Source of the DNA: Bacillota bacterium
Lineage (GTDB): Bacteria; Bacillota; Clostridia; Christensenellales; SZUA-584
Length of the DNA stretch: 19,540 nucleotides
Assembly (NCBI GenBank): GCA_023396555.1
Contig: JAEWWC010000134.1
Location: 1 to 19,540 of the forward strand
Reading direction: 5' to 3'
Under the pieces are notes generated by a model, which saw only the letters and a program-made list of their open reading frames with translations, was not told where the DNA came from and made no database searches. A program made the position numbers and the translations under genes. This document shows positions 6,634-13,800 of the stretch, piece after piece (position 1 is the first letter of the stretch; every line of letters begins with the position of its first letter).

Positions 6634-7349
6634 ACCTCGCCCTTTCGGTGAATCAGTTTTTCTATCCAGACATGAACGCGCTCCTCAATCTGGGGAGCGT
6701 ATTTGATTGCAAAAAACAGTAAAGAGACGCAAAACACACCGATCAGAATCCAGCACCAAATTGGGATGCTGACGGAAATAAGACCGGCGCCCAGCAGCGC
6801 GGAAACGAGAAGCCCCCAGGGACGGGTCAGCACCATTACCAGTGCGAATGTGCGAAAGCGCATCGCCGTGAGTCCGGCGATCAAACACAGCACGTCGTCC
6901 GGAAAAATGGGGAGCAGAAAGAGCAGTATTAAAACGACCAGCTGGCGCGAGGAGACGGTGGTGAGGTATTTATCCACCACCTTTTTGCCCACGACGCGCT
7001 CCACGAGCGGACGGCCGAAGGCTTTGCCGAGCAGAAATGCGCAGAGTGAACCCAGCACAACGGCGATAAGTGAGATCAGAAAGCCCTGCCAGAAGCCAAA
7101 AAGTATGCCGCCCATCAGCGTCGTCAGGTTGCCGGGTATCGGTGAGACGATCACCTGCATAAACTGAAGCGCAAAGAATACCACGGGCGCCCAACCGTTG
7201 AAGGAACTGATATACGCTTTCAGGCTTTCCCGGCTTTCAAATACGGAAAACCAGCCGTTATTTTTGCCGATAAAGTAAAGGAAGACCACTGATGCTATAA
7301 TCAGCAGTAAAACGATGGACCAGATGATTTGTGTTTTATTCAGCTTCAT
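6630..7349 (-). CDS. TVP38/TMEM64 (VTT-domain) family membrane protein
   Basis: A 239-residue integral membrane protein with about six hydrophobic segments. It begins with an N-terminal helix (IIWSIVLLLIIASVVFLYFI). The VTT/SNARE-associated core includes VSPIPGNLTTLMGGILFG and the family signature LLPIFPDDVLCLIAGLTAM. Relatives of the DedA/VTT group act in lipid scrambling or flipping across membranes, or in membrane homeostasis; no substrate can be assigned here. It converges on dnaN with a 4-base overlap (its TAG is at 6632-6630). TGTTATAAT, an extended -10 motif, ends only 7 bases before the ATG (7365-7357 on minus), and no clear ribosome site is visible, so the transcript could be leaderless. 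No terminator was seen between it and dnaN. Confidence 0.88.
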   Translation of the reverse strand: MKLNKTQIIWSIVLLLIIASVVFLYFIGKNNGWFSVFESRESLKAYISSFNGWAPVVFFALQFMQVIVSPIPGNLTTLMGGILFGFWQGFLISLIAVVLGSLCAFLLGKAFGRPLVERVVGKKVVDKYLTTVSSRQLVVLILLFLLPIFPDDVLCLIAGLTAMRFRTFALVMVLTRPWGLLVSALLGAGLISVSIPIWCWILIGVFCVSLLFFAIKYAPQIEERVHVWIEKLIHRKGEV

Positions 7350-7401
7350 GCCGCAAATTATAACACAGATAATGGTTGCAGCGCATGAAATTTTTGTGAA
7401 A

Positions 7402-7435
7402 TTCCGGCGCAGAGTGTCGGCTCACTACGCCGGAA
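7402..7435 (-). terminator. Hairpin after the SGNH hydrolase gene
   Basis: TTCCGGCG (7402-7409) and CGCCGGAA (7428-7435) form a perfect 8-bp GC-rich stem with an 18-base interior. It lies 12 bases past the hydrolase stop on the minus strand. The tail beyond it (TTTCACAAAAATTT) is only moderately T-rich, so termination is likely but not certain. Confidence 0.45.
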
Positions 7436-7447
7436 CGATACATATTG

Positions 7448-8158
7448 CTATACGTGTGAGGGCAGAAGGTAGGAAGCGTTGTCCTTTATGAACCCCATCA
7501 CCGTTTCAAATATCAGACGGTGTCCTTCCTTGTTGGGATGGATGCCGTCCGAGCAGATCAGGTTGGCAAAATCGAGCCCTTTCAGAAAAGCGCGCCGGAT
7601 ATCGATGCACCCAATATTGCGCATTCGGGCAATGTACTGAATGCAGTTGGAATAGCGTTCCTGCCACCAATAGATATGCCAAACATCCTTGAGCCATTTC
7701 AGTATGTTCAGGCCCTTTTCACGGTCACAGTTGGTAAACCATTTGAAATAGCTGTCGGCGTATATGGGGGGAAGTGTTGTGAGCACCACCGTTTTGCCGT
7801 TGGACTGAACATAGCTCACCATCTCATTGATGCTGTTTTCGAACAAATCCAGCGGCGTGTTGGGTATATGATCCTTCATTGGATCGCTGGCAATGTCGTC
7901 CCAGCGGAAATCGCAGTCGTTGCCGCCAAATTCAATCACAACGATATCGGGATTATATTTTTCCATCTTGGATTCCAGCTGCTTTCGTCCCTGCGCAACC
8001 GTCGATCCAAATTTTGAGGCATTGATCATCTGGGCGTTGACGGATTCGGAAAGCAGAGAGAAGAAACAATCCTTCAGCAAAGTATATTTTTTCTTTTCCT
8101 CATCGAGGATCACGCCTTTAGAAAGGGAATCCCCCACAACCAGTATTTTTTTCTCCAT
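7448..8158 (-). CDS. SGNH/GDSL-type hydrolase
   Basis: Predicted serine esterase or lipase of 236 residues with the four SGNH blocks. Block I is VVGDSLSKG (Ser11). The Gly block lies near SKFGSTVAQG. Block III is EFGGND (Asn80). Block V is SDGIHPN (Asp204, His207). No signal peptide is visible, so it should act in the cytoplasm on a small ester or acyl substrate that cannot be named. The ATG at 8158 has an excellent ribosome site (GGAAGGAGA). It is 44 bases downstream of the TetR gene on the same strand, so both probably share an operon and the hydrolase is a likely target of that regulator. The fold is firm and the substrate unknown. Confidence 0.87.
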   Translation of the reverse strand: MEKKILVVGDSLSKGVILDEEKKKYTLLKDCFFSLLSESVNAQMINASKFGSTVAQGRKQLESKMEKYNPDIVVIEFGGNDCDFRWDDIASDPMKDHIPNTPLDLFENSINEMVSYVQSNGKTVVLTTLPPIYADSYFKWFTNCDREKGLNILKWLKDVWHIYWWQERYSNCIQYIARMRNIGCIDIRRAFLKGLDFANLICSDGIHPNKEGHRLIFETVMGFIKDNASYLLPSHV

Positions 8159-8202
8159 AATCTCCTTCCTTTCAGATGTAAATATTATCGTTTGGACAGA
8201 AT

Positions 8203-8766
8203 TTATACATTGTTGGCGATATGGGTGCAGATATCCTTTTCCCGGATATCCTCCAAACCCATCGCCCGGCGCAATATCACGCTGTCAAGGGAAACGAAGA
8301 TGGCGTCCGTCACGTTGCGGTACTGAGCGCAGCCGATCTTTAGCAGCCCCGCCTCGGTCATCGTGCGCCATTTGGCCATGCGGTCGATCAGGAGCTTGCG
8401 TATCACCGCATTGCCCAGTATGGCATCGGCCAGCAGGCAGATATGGAGACGACATTTATCGGTCGTGCTAAATGCCAGCACAAAAAGGCGTTCGAGCGCT
8501 TCCGCCAGCGGTATGCCGGGCGAAACCTCGTCCATCCAGGAGAAAAGGCTGTCCGTCACCTCCGATAGATGAAATTCCGTCACCTCATAAATCAGATGAT
8601 CTTTGGAAGGGTAATAGTAGGATACCGTTCCTTTGGAGAGCTTCACCGCTTTGGCGATATCCGAAATGCTGGTGGCGTGAACGCCATGATTACAGAACAG
8701 CTCCGAAGCTGTTTTCAGTATTATCAGCCGGCTGTCTTCAAATTGTGTCGAAAGCTTTTTTGACAT
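8203..8766 (-). CDS. TetR/AcrR-family transcriptional regulator
   Basis: DNA-binding repressor of 187 residues from the chosen start. The N-terminal HTH is typical: ILKTASELFCNHGVHATSISDIAK, then KLSKGTVSYYYPSKDHLIYEV. The C-terminal half is a divergent ligand-binding and dimerisation domain, so no effector can be guessed. ATG 8766 is chosen because AGGTGG stands about 5 bases before it; in-frame ATGs at 8781 and 8802 would add 5 or 12 residues. The gene leads a two-gene unit with the SGNH hydrolase. A 16-base inverted repeat at 8833-8848, just upstream, is a good candidate for its own operator and suggests autoregulation. It is divergent from parA. Confidence 0.92.
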   Translation of the reverse strand: MSKKLSTQFEDSRLIILKTASELFCNHGVHATSISDIAKAVKLSKGTVSYYYPSKDHLIYEVTEFHLSEVTDSLFSWMDEVSPGIPLAEALERLFVLAFSTTDKCRLHICLLADAILGNAVIRKLLIDRMAKWRTMTEAGLLKIGCAQYRNVTDAIFVSLDSVILRRAMGLEDIREKDICTHIANNV

Positions 8767-8832
8767 AAATCCACCTGACATACGCCCCTGAAAATCGCAC
8801 AACTACATTCTCAGAGATTCGTTTAAAGAATA

Positions 8833-8848
8833 TCGGACAATCGTCCGA
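8833..8848. promoter_or_regulatory. Putative TetR operator
   Basis: TCGGAC-AATC-GTCCGA is a perfect 6-bp-arm inverted repeat. It abuts TATTCT (8832-8827 on minus), a plausible -10 box for the TetR-hydrolase unit, so a bound dimer would sit in the promoter spacer. Size and position suit a TetR operator. Assigning it to this regulator is inference. Confidence 0.5.
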
Positions 8849-8960
8849 CACCATATTAACACAGAGGCCCATCGTCTTCAATATTCTTATTGTGAACAAT
8901 TTATGTAATTTCAAATACCAATGCAGCATAATGTGTCTTTTAAATGTGGTGCGTATGCTT

Positions 8961-8966
8961 TATAAT
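8961..8966 (+). promoter_or_regulatory. -10 box candidate for parA-parB
   Basis: A perfect TATAAT stands about 75 bases before the parA start. Only a poor -35 (TTTTAA, 8938-8943) is at the right distance. It is the best promoter candidate between the TetR and parA genes. Confidence 0.35.
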
Positions 8967-9039
8967 GGATTATCAGAGTCCCGTCTGCGTGCGCGCCGGG
9001 CGGAGTGGTTCAAATAATATAAAGGGGATGGATATTCGA

Positions 9040-9816
9040 ATGTCCAAGATTATCGCCATTGCCAATCAGAAAGGCGGTGTCGGCAAAACGACGACAGCCG
9101 TTAATTTAAGCGCATGTATTGCGGAAAAAGGACTCAAGGTGCTGCTCATCGATATAGACCCTCAGGGAAACTCAACGAGCGGCCTGGGAATTGAAAAATC
9201 TCAGCTGCAGCATTCCATATATGACGTTTTGATCAATGGCTTAAGTCCCCGGCAGGCCGTTTGCCGGACGATGATCGATACATTGGATATTATACCGGCC
9301 AATATCGATCTGGTGGGCGCCGAAGTGGAGCTGGTTTCCCGCATGGCGCGGGAACAGATTTTGAAAACAGCGCTCAAGTCGTTACGCAGCGACTATGATT
9401 TCATATTCATGGACTGTCCGCCCTCTTTGGGGCTGATCACCATCAACGCGCTGACTGCGGCGGACAAAATACTGGTGCCCATTCAGTGTGAATACTATGC
9501 GCTGGAGGGGTTGTCCCAGCTCATCAACACGGTGAAGCTGGTGAAGGCCAACCTCAACCCGGGGCTGGAAGTTGAGGGTGTCGTTCTCACGATGTACGAC
9601 AGCCGCACCAACCTGTCTGCCCAGGTGGTGGAGGAAGTCAAGAAGTTCTTCAAAAATAAGGTTTACAAGACGGTGATTCCCCGAAACGTACGGCTGGGCG
9701 AAGCGCCAAGCTTCGGTCTTCCCATCATACGGTACGACGCCTCCTGTCTGGGGACGCAGTGTTATAATGAGCTCGCCAGTGAAGTCATCAACTTCAATGG
9801 GGGTAAGGTATCATGA
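9040..9816 (+). CDS. parA: Chromosome-partitioning ATPase ParA (Soj)
   Basis: Deviant-Walker P-loop ATPase of 258 residues that works with ParB-parS in origin segregation and, in Bacillus, also regulates DnaA. Walker A is KGGVGKT at 11-17, with the signature Lys11. The A' motif region is LLIDIDPQGN, and Walker B is DFIFMDCPPSLG. The short N-terminus, with no HTH, is the chromosomal (Soj) type rather than the plasmid P1 type. ATG 9040 is chosen because the family N-terminus begins here and AAAGGGG lies upstream at a somewhat long spacing; ATG 9028 would start directly on that site. It overlaps parB by 4 bases (ATGA), so translation is probably coupled. Its closeness to dnaA supports a Soj-like role. 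Confidence 0.96.
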   Translation: MSKIIAIANQKGGVGKTTTAVNLSACIAEKGLKVLLIDIDPQGNSTSGLGIEKSQLQHSIYDVLINGLSPRQAVCRTMIDTLDIIPANIDLVGAEVELVSRMAREQILKTALKSLRSDYDFIFMDCPPSLGLITINALTAADKILVPIQCEYYALEGLSQLINTVKLVKANLNPGLEVEGVVLTMYDSRTNLSAQVVEEVKKFFKNKVYKTVIPRNVRLGEAPSFGLPIIRYDASCLGTQCYNELASEVINFNGGKVS

Positions 9817-10664
9817 AGCAGCAGCGGTTGGGAAAAGGGCTGGGCGCGCTGATAGGCGATGAGCCGCAGACGAAGGCTGCGGATGGGCAGGGCATTCGCG
9901 AGGTCGACGTGAATGAGATCGATCCCAATGTTGGGCAGCCGAGAAAGCACTTCGACAGCGAAGCGCTGGAAGGGCTGTCGCAGTCGATTAAAACATATGG
10001 CATCGTTCAGCCCATCATTGTTCGGCAGATAGGGGACCGCTATTCGATCATAGCAGGTGAGCGGCGTTATCGCGCTGCGCGCCTGGCAGGCCTCAAATCA
10101 GTGCCGATAGTGGTAAAGGAATACTCGGATACTGAGTTGATGGAAGTGTCGCTGGTGGAAAACCTGCAGAGAGAGGATTTGAACCCGATAGAAGAAGCGC
10201 AGGCCATGCAGCTGCTGATGACTGAACACGCGCTGACGCAGGAGGAGCTTTCCGAACGGCTGGGAAAATCACGAAGCGCCGTTGCCAATACGCTGCGGCT
10301 GCTCAACCTGCCGGAGAACATCCGTGACATGGTGATTTCAGGAGCGCTGACCAGCGGCCATGCAAGGTGTCTGGTAACGTTGAAAACCGATGAGCAGAAG
10401 ACCAAACTGGCTAATCGTATTGTAGCGGAGGGCTTGTCCGTCCGCGCTGTTGAGGAACTGATCAAAAAGGCGGATGACGCACCGAAGGAAAAGAAGCTGA
10501 AGGAAGCGCCGCCCGAAATCGAAAACGCCGAAAAGGCGCTGACAACCGCTTTAGGAACGCGGGTACAGATTTCGGGTAATCTGAAGCAGGGAAAGATCAT
10601 ATTGACATACTACAGCGAAAGCCAACTGGAATCGCTTTACGATTTCCTTCTGTCCGGCAAGTAA
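9813..10664 (+). CDS. parB: Chromosome-partitioning protein ParB (Spo0J)
   Basis: CTP-dependent DNA clamp of 283 residues that loads at parS, spreads on DNA and recruits SMC and ParA. The N-terminal CTP-binding domain has IVQPIIVRQIGDRYSIIAGE, GERRYRAAR and LVENLQREDLNPIEEA. A central HTH that reads parS follows (LTQEELSERLGKSRSAVANT). A C-terminal dimerisation region ends at LYDFLLSGK after a charged linker (KKADDAPKEKKLKEAP). Its ATG overlaps the parA stop, and GGGGGTAAGG supplies the ribosome site. A parS site begins 5 bases after its stop codon, so ParB loads at the end of its own gene. Three parS sites downstream confirm the assignment. Confidence 0.97.
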   Translation: MKQQRLGKGLGALIGDEPQTKAADGQGIREVDVNEIDPNVGQPRKHFDSEALEGLSQSIKTYGIVQPIIVRQIGDRYSIIAGERRYRAARLAGLKSVPIVVKEYSDTELMEVSLVENLQREDLNPIEEAQAMQLLMTEHALTQEELSERLGKSRSAVANTLRLLNLPENIRDMVISGALTSGHARCLVTLKTDEQKTKLANRIVAEGLSVRAVEELIKKADDAPKEKKLKEAPPEIENAEKALTTALGTRVQISGNLKQGKIILTYYSESQLESLYDFLLSGK

Positions 10665-10668
10665 GCTT

Positions 10669-10684
10669 TGTTTCACGTGAAACT
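10669..10684. promoter_or_regulatory. parS site 1
   Basis: TGTTTCACGTGAAACT matches the conserved bacterial parS (TGTTTCACGTGAAACA) in 15 of 16 bases. It lies 5 bases after the parB stop. Confidence 0.93.
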
Positions 10685-10691
10685 TAAGGGG

Positions 10692-10722
10692 CAGCCCGGA
10701 GCAATCCGGGCTGTTATCTTAT
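10692..10722 (+). terminator. parB terminator
   Basis: CAGCCCGGA and TCCGGGCTG form a 9-bp GC-rich stem closed by a GCAA tetraloop (10692-10713). TTATCTTATA follows, a moderately U-rich tail. It lies between parS sites 1 and 2. The same 19-base tail sequence follows the opposing terminator in mirror orientation. Confidence 0.6.
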
Positions 10723-10772
10723 ACGCATGTTTCACGTGGAACATGTGAGACATGCGTATAAGATAACAGCCC
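10708..10772. repeat. 22-bp perfect inverted repeat centred on parS site 2
   Basis: The left arm at 10708-10729 (GGGCTGTT...CGCATG) and the right arm at 10751-10772 are exact complements over 22 bases. Pairing continues inward with a few G-T wobbles almost to the middle, so the DNA could form a stem of about 30 bp. parS site 2 occupies the centre. Each arm includes the tail of one of two convergent terminators. Confidence 0.9.
10728..10743. promoter_or_regulatory. parS site 2
   Basis: TGTTTCACGTGGAACA differs from the parS consensus at one base (A to G in the right half). It sits at the centre of the 22-bp inverted repeat. Confidence 0.9.
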
Positions 10773-10786
10773 GCTGATAAAGCGGG
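10755..10786 (-). terminator. Terminator of the CvpA-like gene
   Basis: Read on minus, CCCGCT-TTATC-AGCGGG is a perfect 6-bp stem (10786-10770), followed by CTGTTATCTTATA. It lies about 33 bases past the CvpA-like stop, beyond parS site 3, and mirrors the parB terminator. Confidence 0.55.
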
Positions 10787-10801
10787 TGGAAGGTTTTTGT
10801 T

Positions 10802-10817
10802 TGTTTCACGTGAAACT
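10802..10817. promoter_or_regulatory. parS site 3
   Basis: TGTTTCACGTGAAACT is identical to site 1. It ends one base from the stop codon of the minus-strand CvpA-like gene. Confidence 0.93.
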
Positions 10818-10818
10818 T

Positions 10819-11526
10819 TCAGATGACACCTCTGATCAGATGCAGAAAGAAGTTGTGATTGAAGAAGAACATACCGACGGAAGAACTCTGAAAATATTCG
10901 ATGACCTTATCCACCGGAACAAACAGCATGATGGCAGGAACGACCATTACGATCAGAAAGCAGGTGATGACGCCCCGGACACCGCCGAACAGAGCGCCCG
11001 ACACCCTGTCATACTGCCTGAGCTCCGGAAACTGAACGGTGTAACCGACAGCGCCCAATACAAACACGTAAACGAGGCGCGCCAGTAAAAAGACGAGCGC
11101 GAAGGAGAATATGTTCAGCACCACGCTGACCATCGTCATGTTGAAGTATTCGCCAACGGTCAAAAGCCCGCTCGAGGCAAACGCTTTGGCTTCCACGTTC
11201 TGACGGATGAGCGTGGCAAAAGGCTCGGATACCGAGGACGTGGAGACAATGGTGTGCAGTTCCGAAGAAGATAGCCTGTCAACGAGCAGCCGGGAATTCT
11301 CGAACGATGCGATTTTCTCAGCGCCCTCTGTATAGTAGAGAAGAAAATTGAATATCGTCTTGTTCTCTTTGAACGCCATCGAAACTGCCGGGTACAAAAG
11401 GTACGCGGTGATAACGGACAGAAATATGGAGCCAAGGCTTAAAGCCGAATGCAGGAAACCGCGATGGATGCCCTCCAGCACCCCGATGGCAATGATCAGT
11501 ATGAAGAAAACATTAACCCAGTTCAT
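10819..11526 (-). CDS. CvpA-family membrane protein
   Basis: A 235-residue inner-membrane protein with about four hydrophobic segments. An N-terminal pair (MNWVNVFFILIIAIGVLEGI, then the second segment near SLGSIFLSVITAYLL) is followed by a soluble loop and a C-terminal pair. The family signature YDRVSGALFGGVRGVITCFL precedes the last helix. CvpA proteins are linked to colicin V production and envelope stress in enterobacteria; the role in Firmicutes is unknown. ATG 11526 is chosen because families commonly begin MNWVD. A GTG at 11541 is the alternative, but its AGAAGGA is only one base away. It follows the DUF5711 gene closely, so the two form an operon. It ends against parS site 3. Confidence 0.8.
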   Translation of the reverse strand: MNWVNVFFILIIAIGVLEGIHRGFLHSALSLGSIFLSVITAYLLYPAVSMAFKENKTIFNFLLYYTEGAEKIASFENSRLLVDRLSSSELHTIVSTSSVSEPFATLIRQNVEAKAFASSGLLTVGEYFNMTMVSVVLNIFSFALVFLLARLVYVFVLGAVGYTVQFPELRQYDRVSGALFGGVRGVITCFLIVMVVPAIMLFVPVDKVIEYFQSSSVGMFFFNHNFFLHLIRGVI

Positions 11527-11548
11527 GGACTTAAGATTCACATCCTTC

Positions 11549-12655
11549 TTAAGGCAGCGGCATCAGATATACGGTGGAGCCCTGCGAGATAAACACATAG
11601 CCCGGCATTGCCCGCTGCACCTTGTCAGCCTCAAACGGAAGATCGTATGTGCGCAAGTATTTGCCTTCCCCAGTATAAACGAAGAAGCCGGTGTTTGCAA
11701 AACAATAAATCTTTTCGCTCCCCATGACGATACGAAAGACCTGCGGGGGCAGGTTGATTTTTGTTTCGCCGCCCGATGCCCGGATAACGCGGGCGATATC
11801 ATAGGGGGCCTCGCTGCTGGGGACATAGACAAACTTGGGATCGCCCACAGTGCCCACATCTTGCGCCATCCAGCCATATGTCAAAAGGTCACGGCTGTTG
11901 CCAGTGTTGGCTGCGGGATAGATCGTCAGCCGGTGCGTTCCCATGGCGTAAATATCCTTGCCGATGATTTTCACGCCGTCCACCAACTGATCTTTCAATT
12001 CCTTGATGCCCGTCATCGCCTGAGTCTCCGGGCGGTAAGTGGATATCCGCGATACCGGCACAGAACCGGTGACGTCCAGTTCCAAGATATACAGCTGATC
12101 GCCCTGCGAATCGAACCCATAGTCGAGAATGTATTTATCGGTCACAGGAATCTGATAGAGATTATTCCCCGAAAGATCGAAAATCAAAATATAGGCCGGT
12201 TCATTATTCTCCAGCGGCTGCTTGACATACACCGCTACTTTGTTGACGCCCACCCTTACGGATTCCACAGCCCCGTCGATACGCGTCGTAAACAGCTGCG
12301 CGCCCGACGCATCCACACACTGTATGGCATCTTCGCCGATGGCCGCGATCATGTTGTCATTTGCGACAATGCGAAGCCCGCTTTCATAAAGGCTGCATTG
12401 CCAGAGATTATTGCCGTTGACATCCATGCACGTGAGTACAGATTCGTTGAGATAGACGACGTTTGTGCCGACGTTAAAGTATTCGGAATCGCTGGTGAAG
12501 GGCATAGCCACCAGCGAATCTTTGATTTCTTTACCTTTGGTGAGCAGCATGATCAGTCCCGTCAGCAGCACAACCGAAACGACGATGACGCTGACCAAAA
12601 AGACAAGGGCCTTGCGGGATATCTTTTTCTTTGTTGTTTTGTTATGGCTATACAC
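11549..12655 (-). CDS. DUF5711-like membrane-anchored beta-propeller protein
   Basis: A 368-residue protein with a basic N-terminus (KTTKKKISRK) and one membrane helix at about 15-38, leaving most of the chain outside the cell. That part consists of repeating beta-strand units with phrases such as LTCMDVNGNNLWQ, IQCVDASGAQLFTT and ILIFDLSGNNLYQIP, the pattern of PQQ/WD-like propeller blades. It resembles DUF5711 proteins of Clostridia, which have no known function; this is family recall, not a search. The GTG start at 12655 has GAGGTG six bases upstream, and an extended -10 (TGCTATAAT) lies at 12692-12684. It is followed at once by the CvpA-like gene. It may be a scaffold or sensor in the envelope. 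Confidence 0.75.
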   Translation of the reverse strand: MYSHNKTTKKKISRKALVFLVSVIVVSVVLLTGLIMLLTKGKEIKDSLVAMPFTSDSEYFNVGTNVVYLNESVLTCMDVNGNNLWQCSLYESGLRIVANDNMIAAIGEDAIQCVDASGAQLFTTRIDGAVESVRVGVNKVAVYVKQPLENNEPAYILIFDLSGNNLYQIPVTDKYILDYGFDSQGDQLYILELDVTGSVPVSRISTYRPETQAMTGIKELKDQLVDGVKIIGKDIYAMGTHRLTIYPAANTGNSRDLLTYGWMAQDVGTVGDPKFVYVPSSEAPYDIARVIRASGGETKINLPPQVFRIVMGSEKIYCFANTGFFVYTGEGKYLRTYDLPFEADKVQRAMPGYVFISQGSTVYLMPLP

Positions 12656-12683
12656 GCGTACACCTCAATGTGATGATATCGGT

Positions 12684-12692
12684 ATTATAGCA
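12684..12692 (-). promoter_or_regulatory. Extended -10 promoter for the DUF5711-CvpA unit
   Basis: On minus the sequence is TGCTATAAT: TG, one base, then a perfect TATAAT. It lies about 28 bases before the GTG start, with no convincing -35. The kinase terminator just upstream makes a new promoter here necessary. Confidence 0.55.
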
Positions 12693-12714
12693 CAAAAAGG
12701 ACAAGTATGCCGTT

Positions 12715-12745
12715 ATGTAAAATAAAAACCGGACAGTATGTCCGG
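12715..12745 (-). terminator. Terminator of the lipid kinase gene
   Basis: On minus, CCGGACA-TAC-TGTCCGG forms a perfect 7-bp stem (12745-12729), followed by TTTTTATTTT. It begins directly after the stop codon. It is the clearest intrinsic terminator in the window and separates the kinase from the DUF5711-CvpA unit. Confidence 0.88.
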
Positions 12746-13618
12746 TCAGGGGCAGAAGACGCTGATGGCTTTTGGAACGATGGACAGGCGCGCAGGGGTT
12801 TGTCCATTTATTTCACCGTCCAGATTGAACCGCAGCGGCGTATCGCTGCTGATGTGCAGCTCGCTGCAAGTGAACAGCTCGTGGTTAGGTATTTTTTCGA
12901 TCTGACCCTTTTGTAACTTCGGCAGCTCGAGCAGTATGCGCCAGTTGGGGATATGGTTGATGATCATAACATTGAACAGCCCGTCGGCCACGTCGGCATC
13001 CGGCGCGACGTTGAGCCCGCCGCCGTAGCACTTGCCGTTGGCGATGGCGATGAGCAGCACGCGCCGACGAAAAGTCTTTCCGTCTATCGTTACGTCGATC
13101 GTGACGCTTTTGTAACCAAATACGGTCAGAAATATGCCGAGGAAGTAGGCAAACCCGCCGGTGAATGTCCGGCGTACCTTTTCAAAATTCTTAAGCACCT
13201 CGACGTCGAAGCCGGTACCCGCCACATTAAGAAAATACCGGTCATTGCCCAGTAAACCGATATCAACATTTCGCTTTTTTCCCGACAGTATTATTTCCAG
13301 CGCTTCAGCAGGATCGCGCGGAACGCCGATGGCCTGGCGAAAATCGTTGCCCGTTCCCGCGGGTATCACGCCCAGCGTTTCCCCGGTGCCATGAATCACG
13401 CTAGCGACCTCCAGCAGCGTGCCATCTCCGCCGACGGAAATAATGCCGTCGTAGCCTTTGCCGACGGCGTCCCGCGCGAGGGTAACGGCATGCTCCTTGT
13501 ACTGCGTTTCAAAAACTTCGTATTCCAGATTTCTTTCGTTGAGCATCTGAATGACGGTCTGCATGGCTTTGAGTGAACGTCCGGCGCCGGCCGTCGGGTT
13601 GAATATGATACAGTACAT
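12746..13618 (-). CDS. Diacylglycerol/lipid kinase, YegS/DgkB family
   Basis: ATP-dependent lipid kinase of 290 residues. In Gram-positives the DgkB branch phosphorylates diacylglycerol released in lipoteichoic-acid synthesis, returning it as phosphatidic acid. Signatures are IIFNPTAGAG at the N-terminus, GGDGT at 63-67 and GTGNDF at 88-93, then the second domain with NGKCYGGGLNVAPDADVADG. ATG 13618 is chosen because the family starts at MYCIIFNP and GGAGG stands 6 bases upstream; the frame is open further up to 13714 but without family sequence. A promoter and a strong terminator flank it, so it is probably monocistronic. DgkB versus another YegS-like lipid kinase cannot be decided. Confidence 0.92.
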   Translation of the reverse strand: MYCIIFNPTAGAGRSLKAMQTVIQMLNERNLEYEVFETQYKEHAVTLARDAVGKGYDGIISVGGDGTLLEVASVIHGTGETLGVIPAGTGNDFRQAIGVPRDPAEALEIILSGKKRNVDIGLLGNDRYFLNVAGTGFDVEVLKNFEKVRRTFTGGFAYFLGIFLTVFGYKSVTIDVTIDGKTFRRRVLLIAIANGKCYGGGLNVAPDADVADGLFNVMIINHIPNWRILLELPKLQKGQIEKIPNHELFTCSELHISSDTPLRFNLDGEINGQTPARLSIVPKAISVFCP

Positions 13619-13646
13619 ATGCGCCTCCAATGAGTCGATATTCCCC

Positions 13647-13675
13647 ATTCTACTAAAGAAGAAGGGCAATGTACA
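13647..13675 (-). promoter_or_regulatory. Promoter of the lipid kinase gene
   Basis: On minus, TGTACA (13675-13670) and TAGAAT (13652-13647) have 17-base spacing, about 28 bases before the start codon. Matches are 4 of 6 and 5 of 6. Confidence 0.45.
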
Positions 13676-13800
13676 GAACAAAGTTGCCGAGCGTGACTTT
13701 GATACATAAACCATTTTTGTTATCGGCTATAATTGCGAATAAGTTAATAATTGAGCGCTTACATTTCGTGTATAATGGTAAAAAGAAGGGAGGCGCATAT

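Noticed and set aside
6970..6978. TTATCCACC, and a second copy at 10908-10916, as DnaA boxes
   Set aside because: Isolated one-mismatch matches inside coding sequence with no neighbours; expected by chance in a window this size.
8889..8900. ATTGT-GA-ACAAT dyad before parA
   Set aside because: Arms are only 5 AT-rich bases; too likely by chance to call an operator.
11348..12673. Plus-strand open frame (441 codons) over the DUF5711 and CvpA-like genes
   Set aside because: Histidine- and arginine-rich translation without family motifs. The minus strand has membrane helices, ribosome sites and a promoter.
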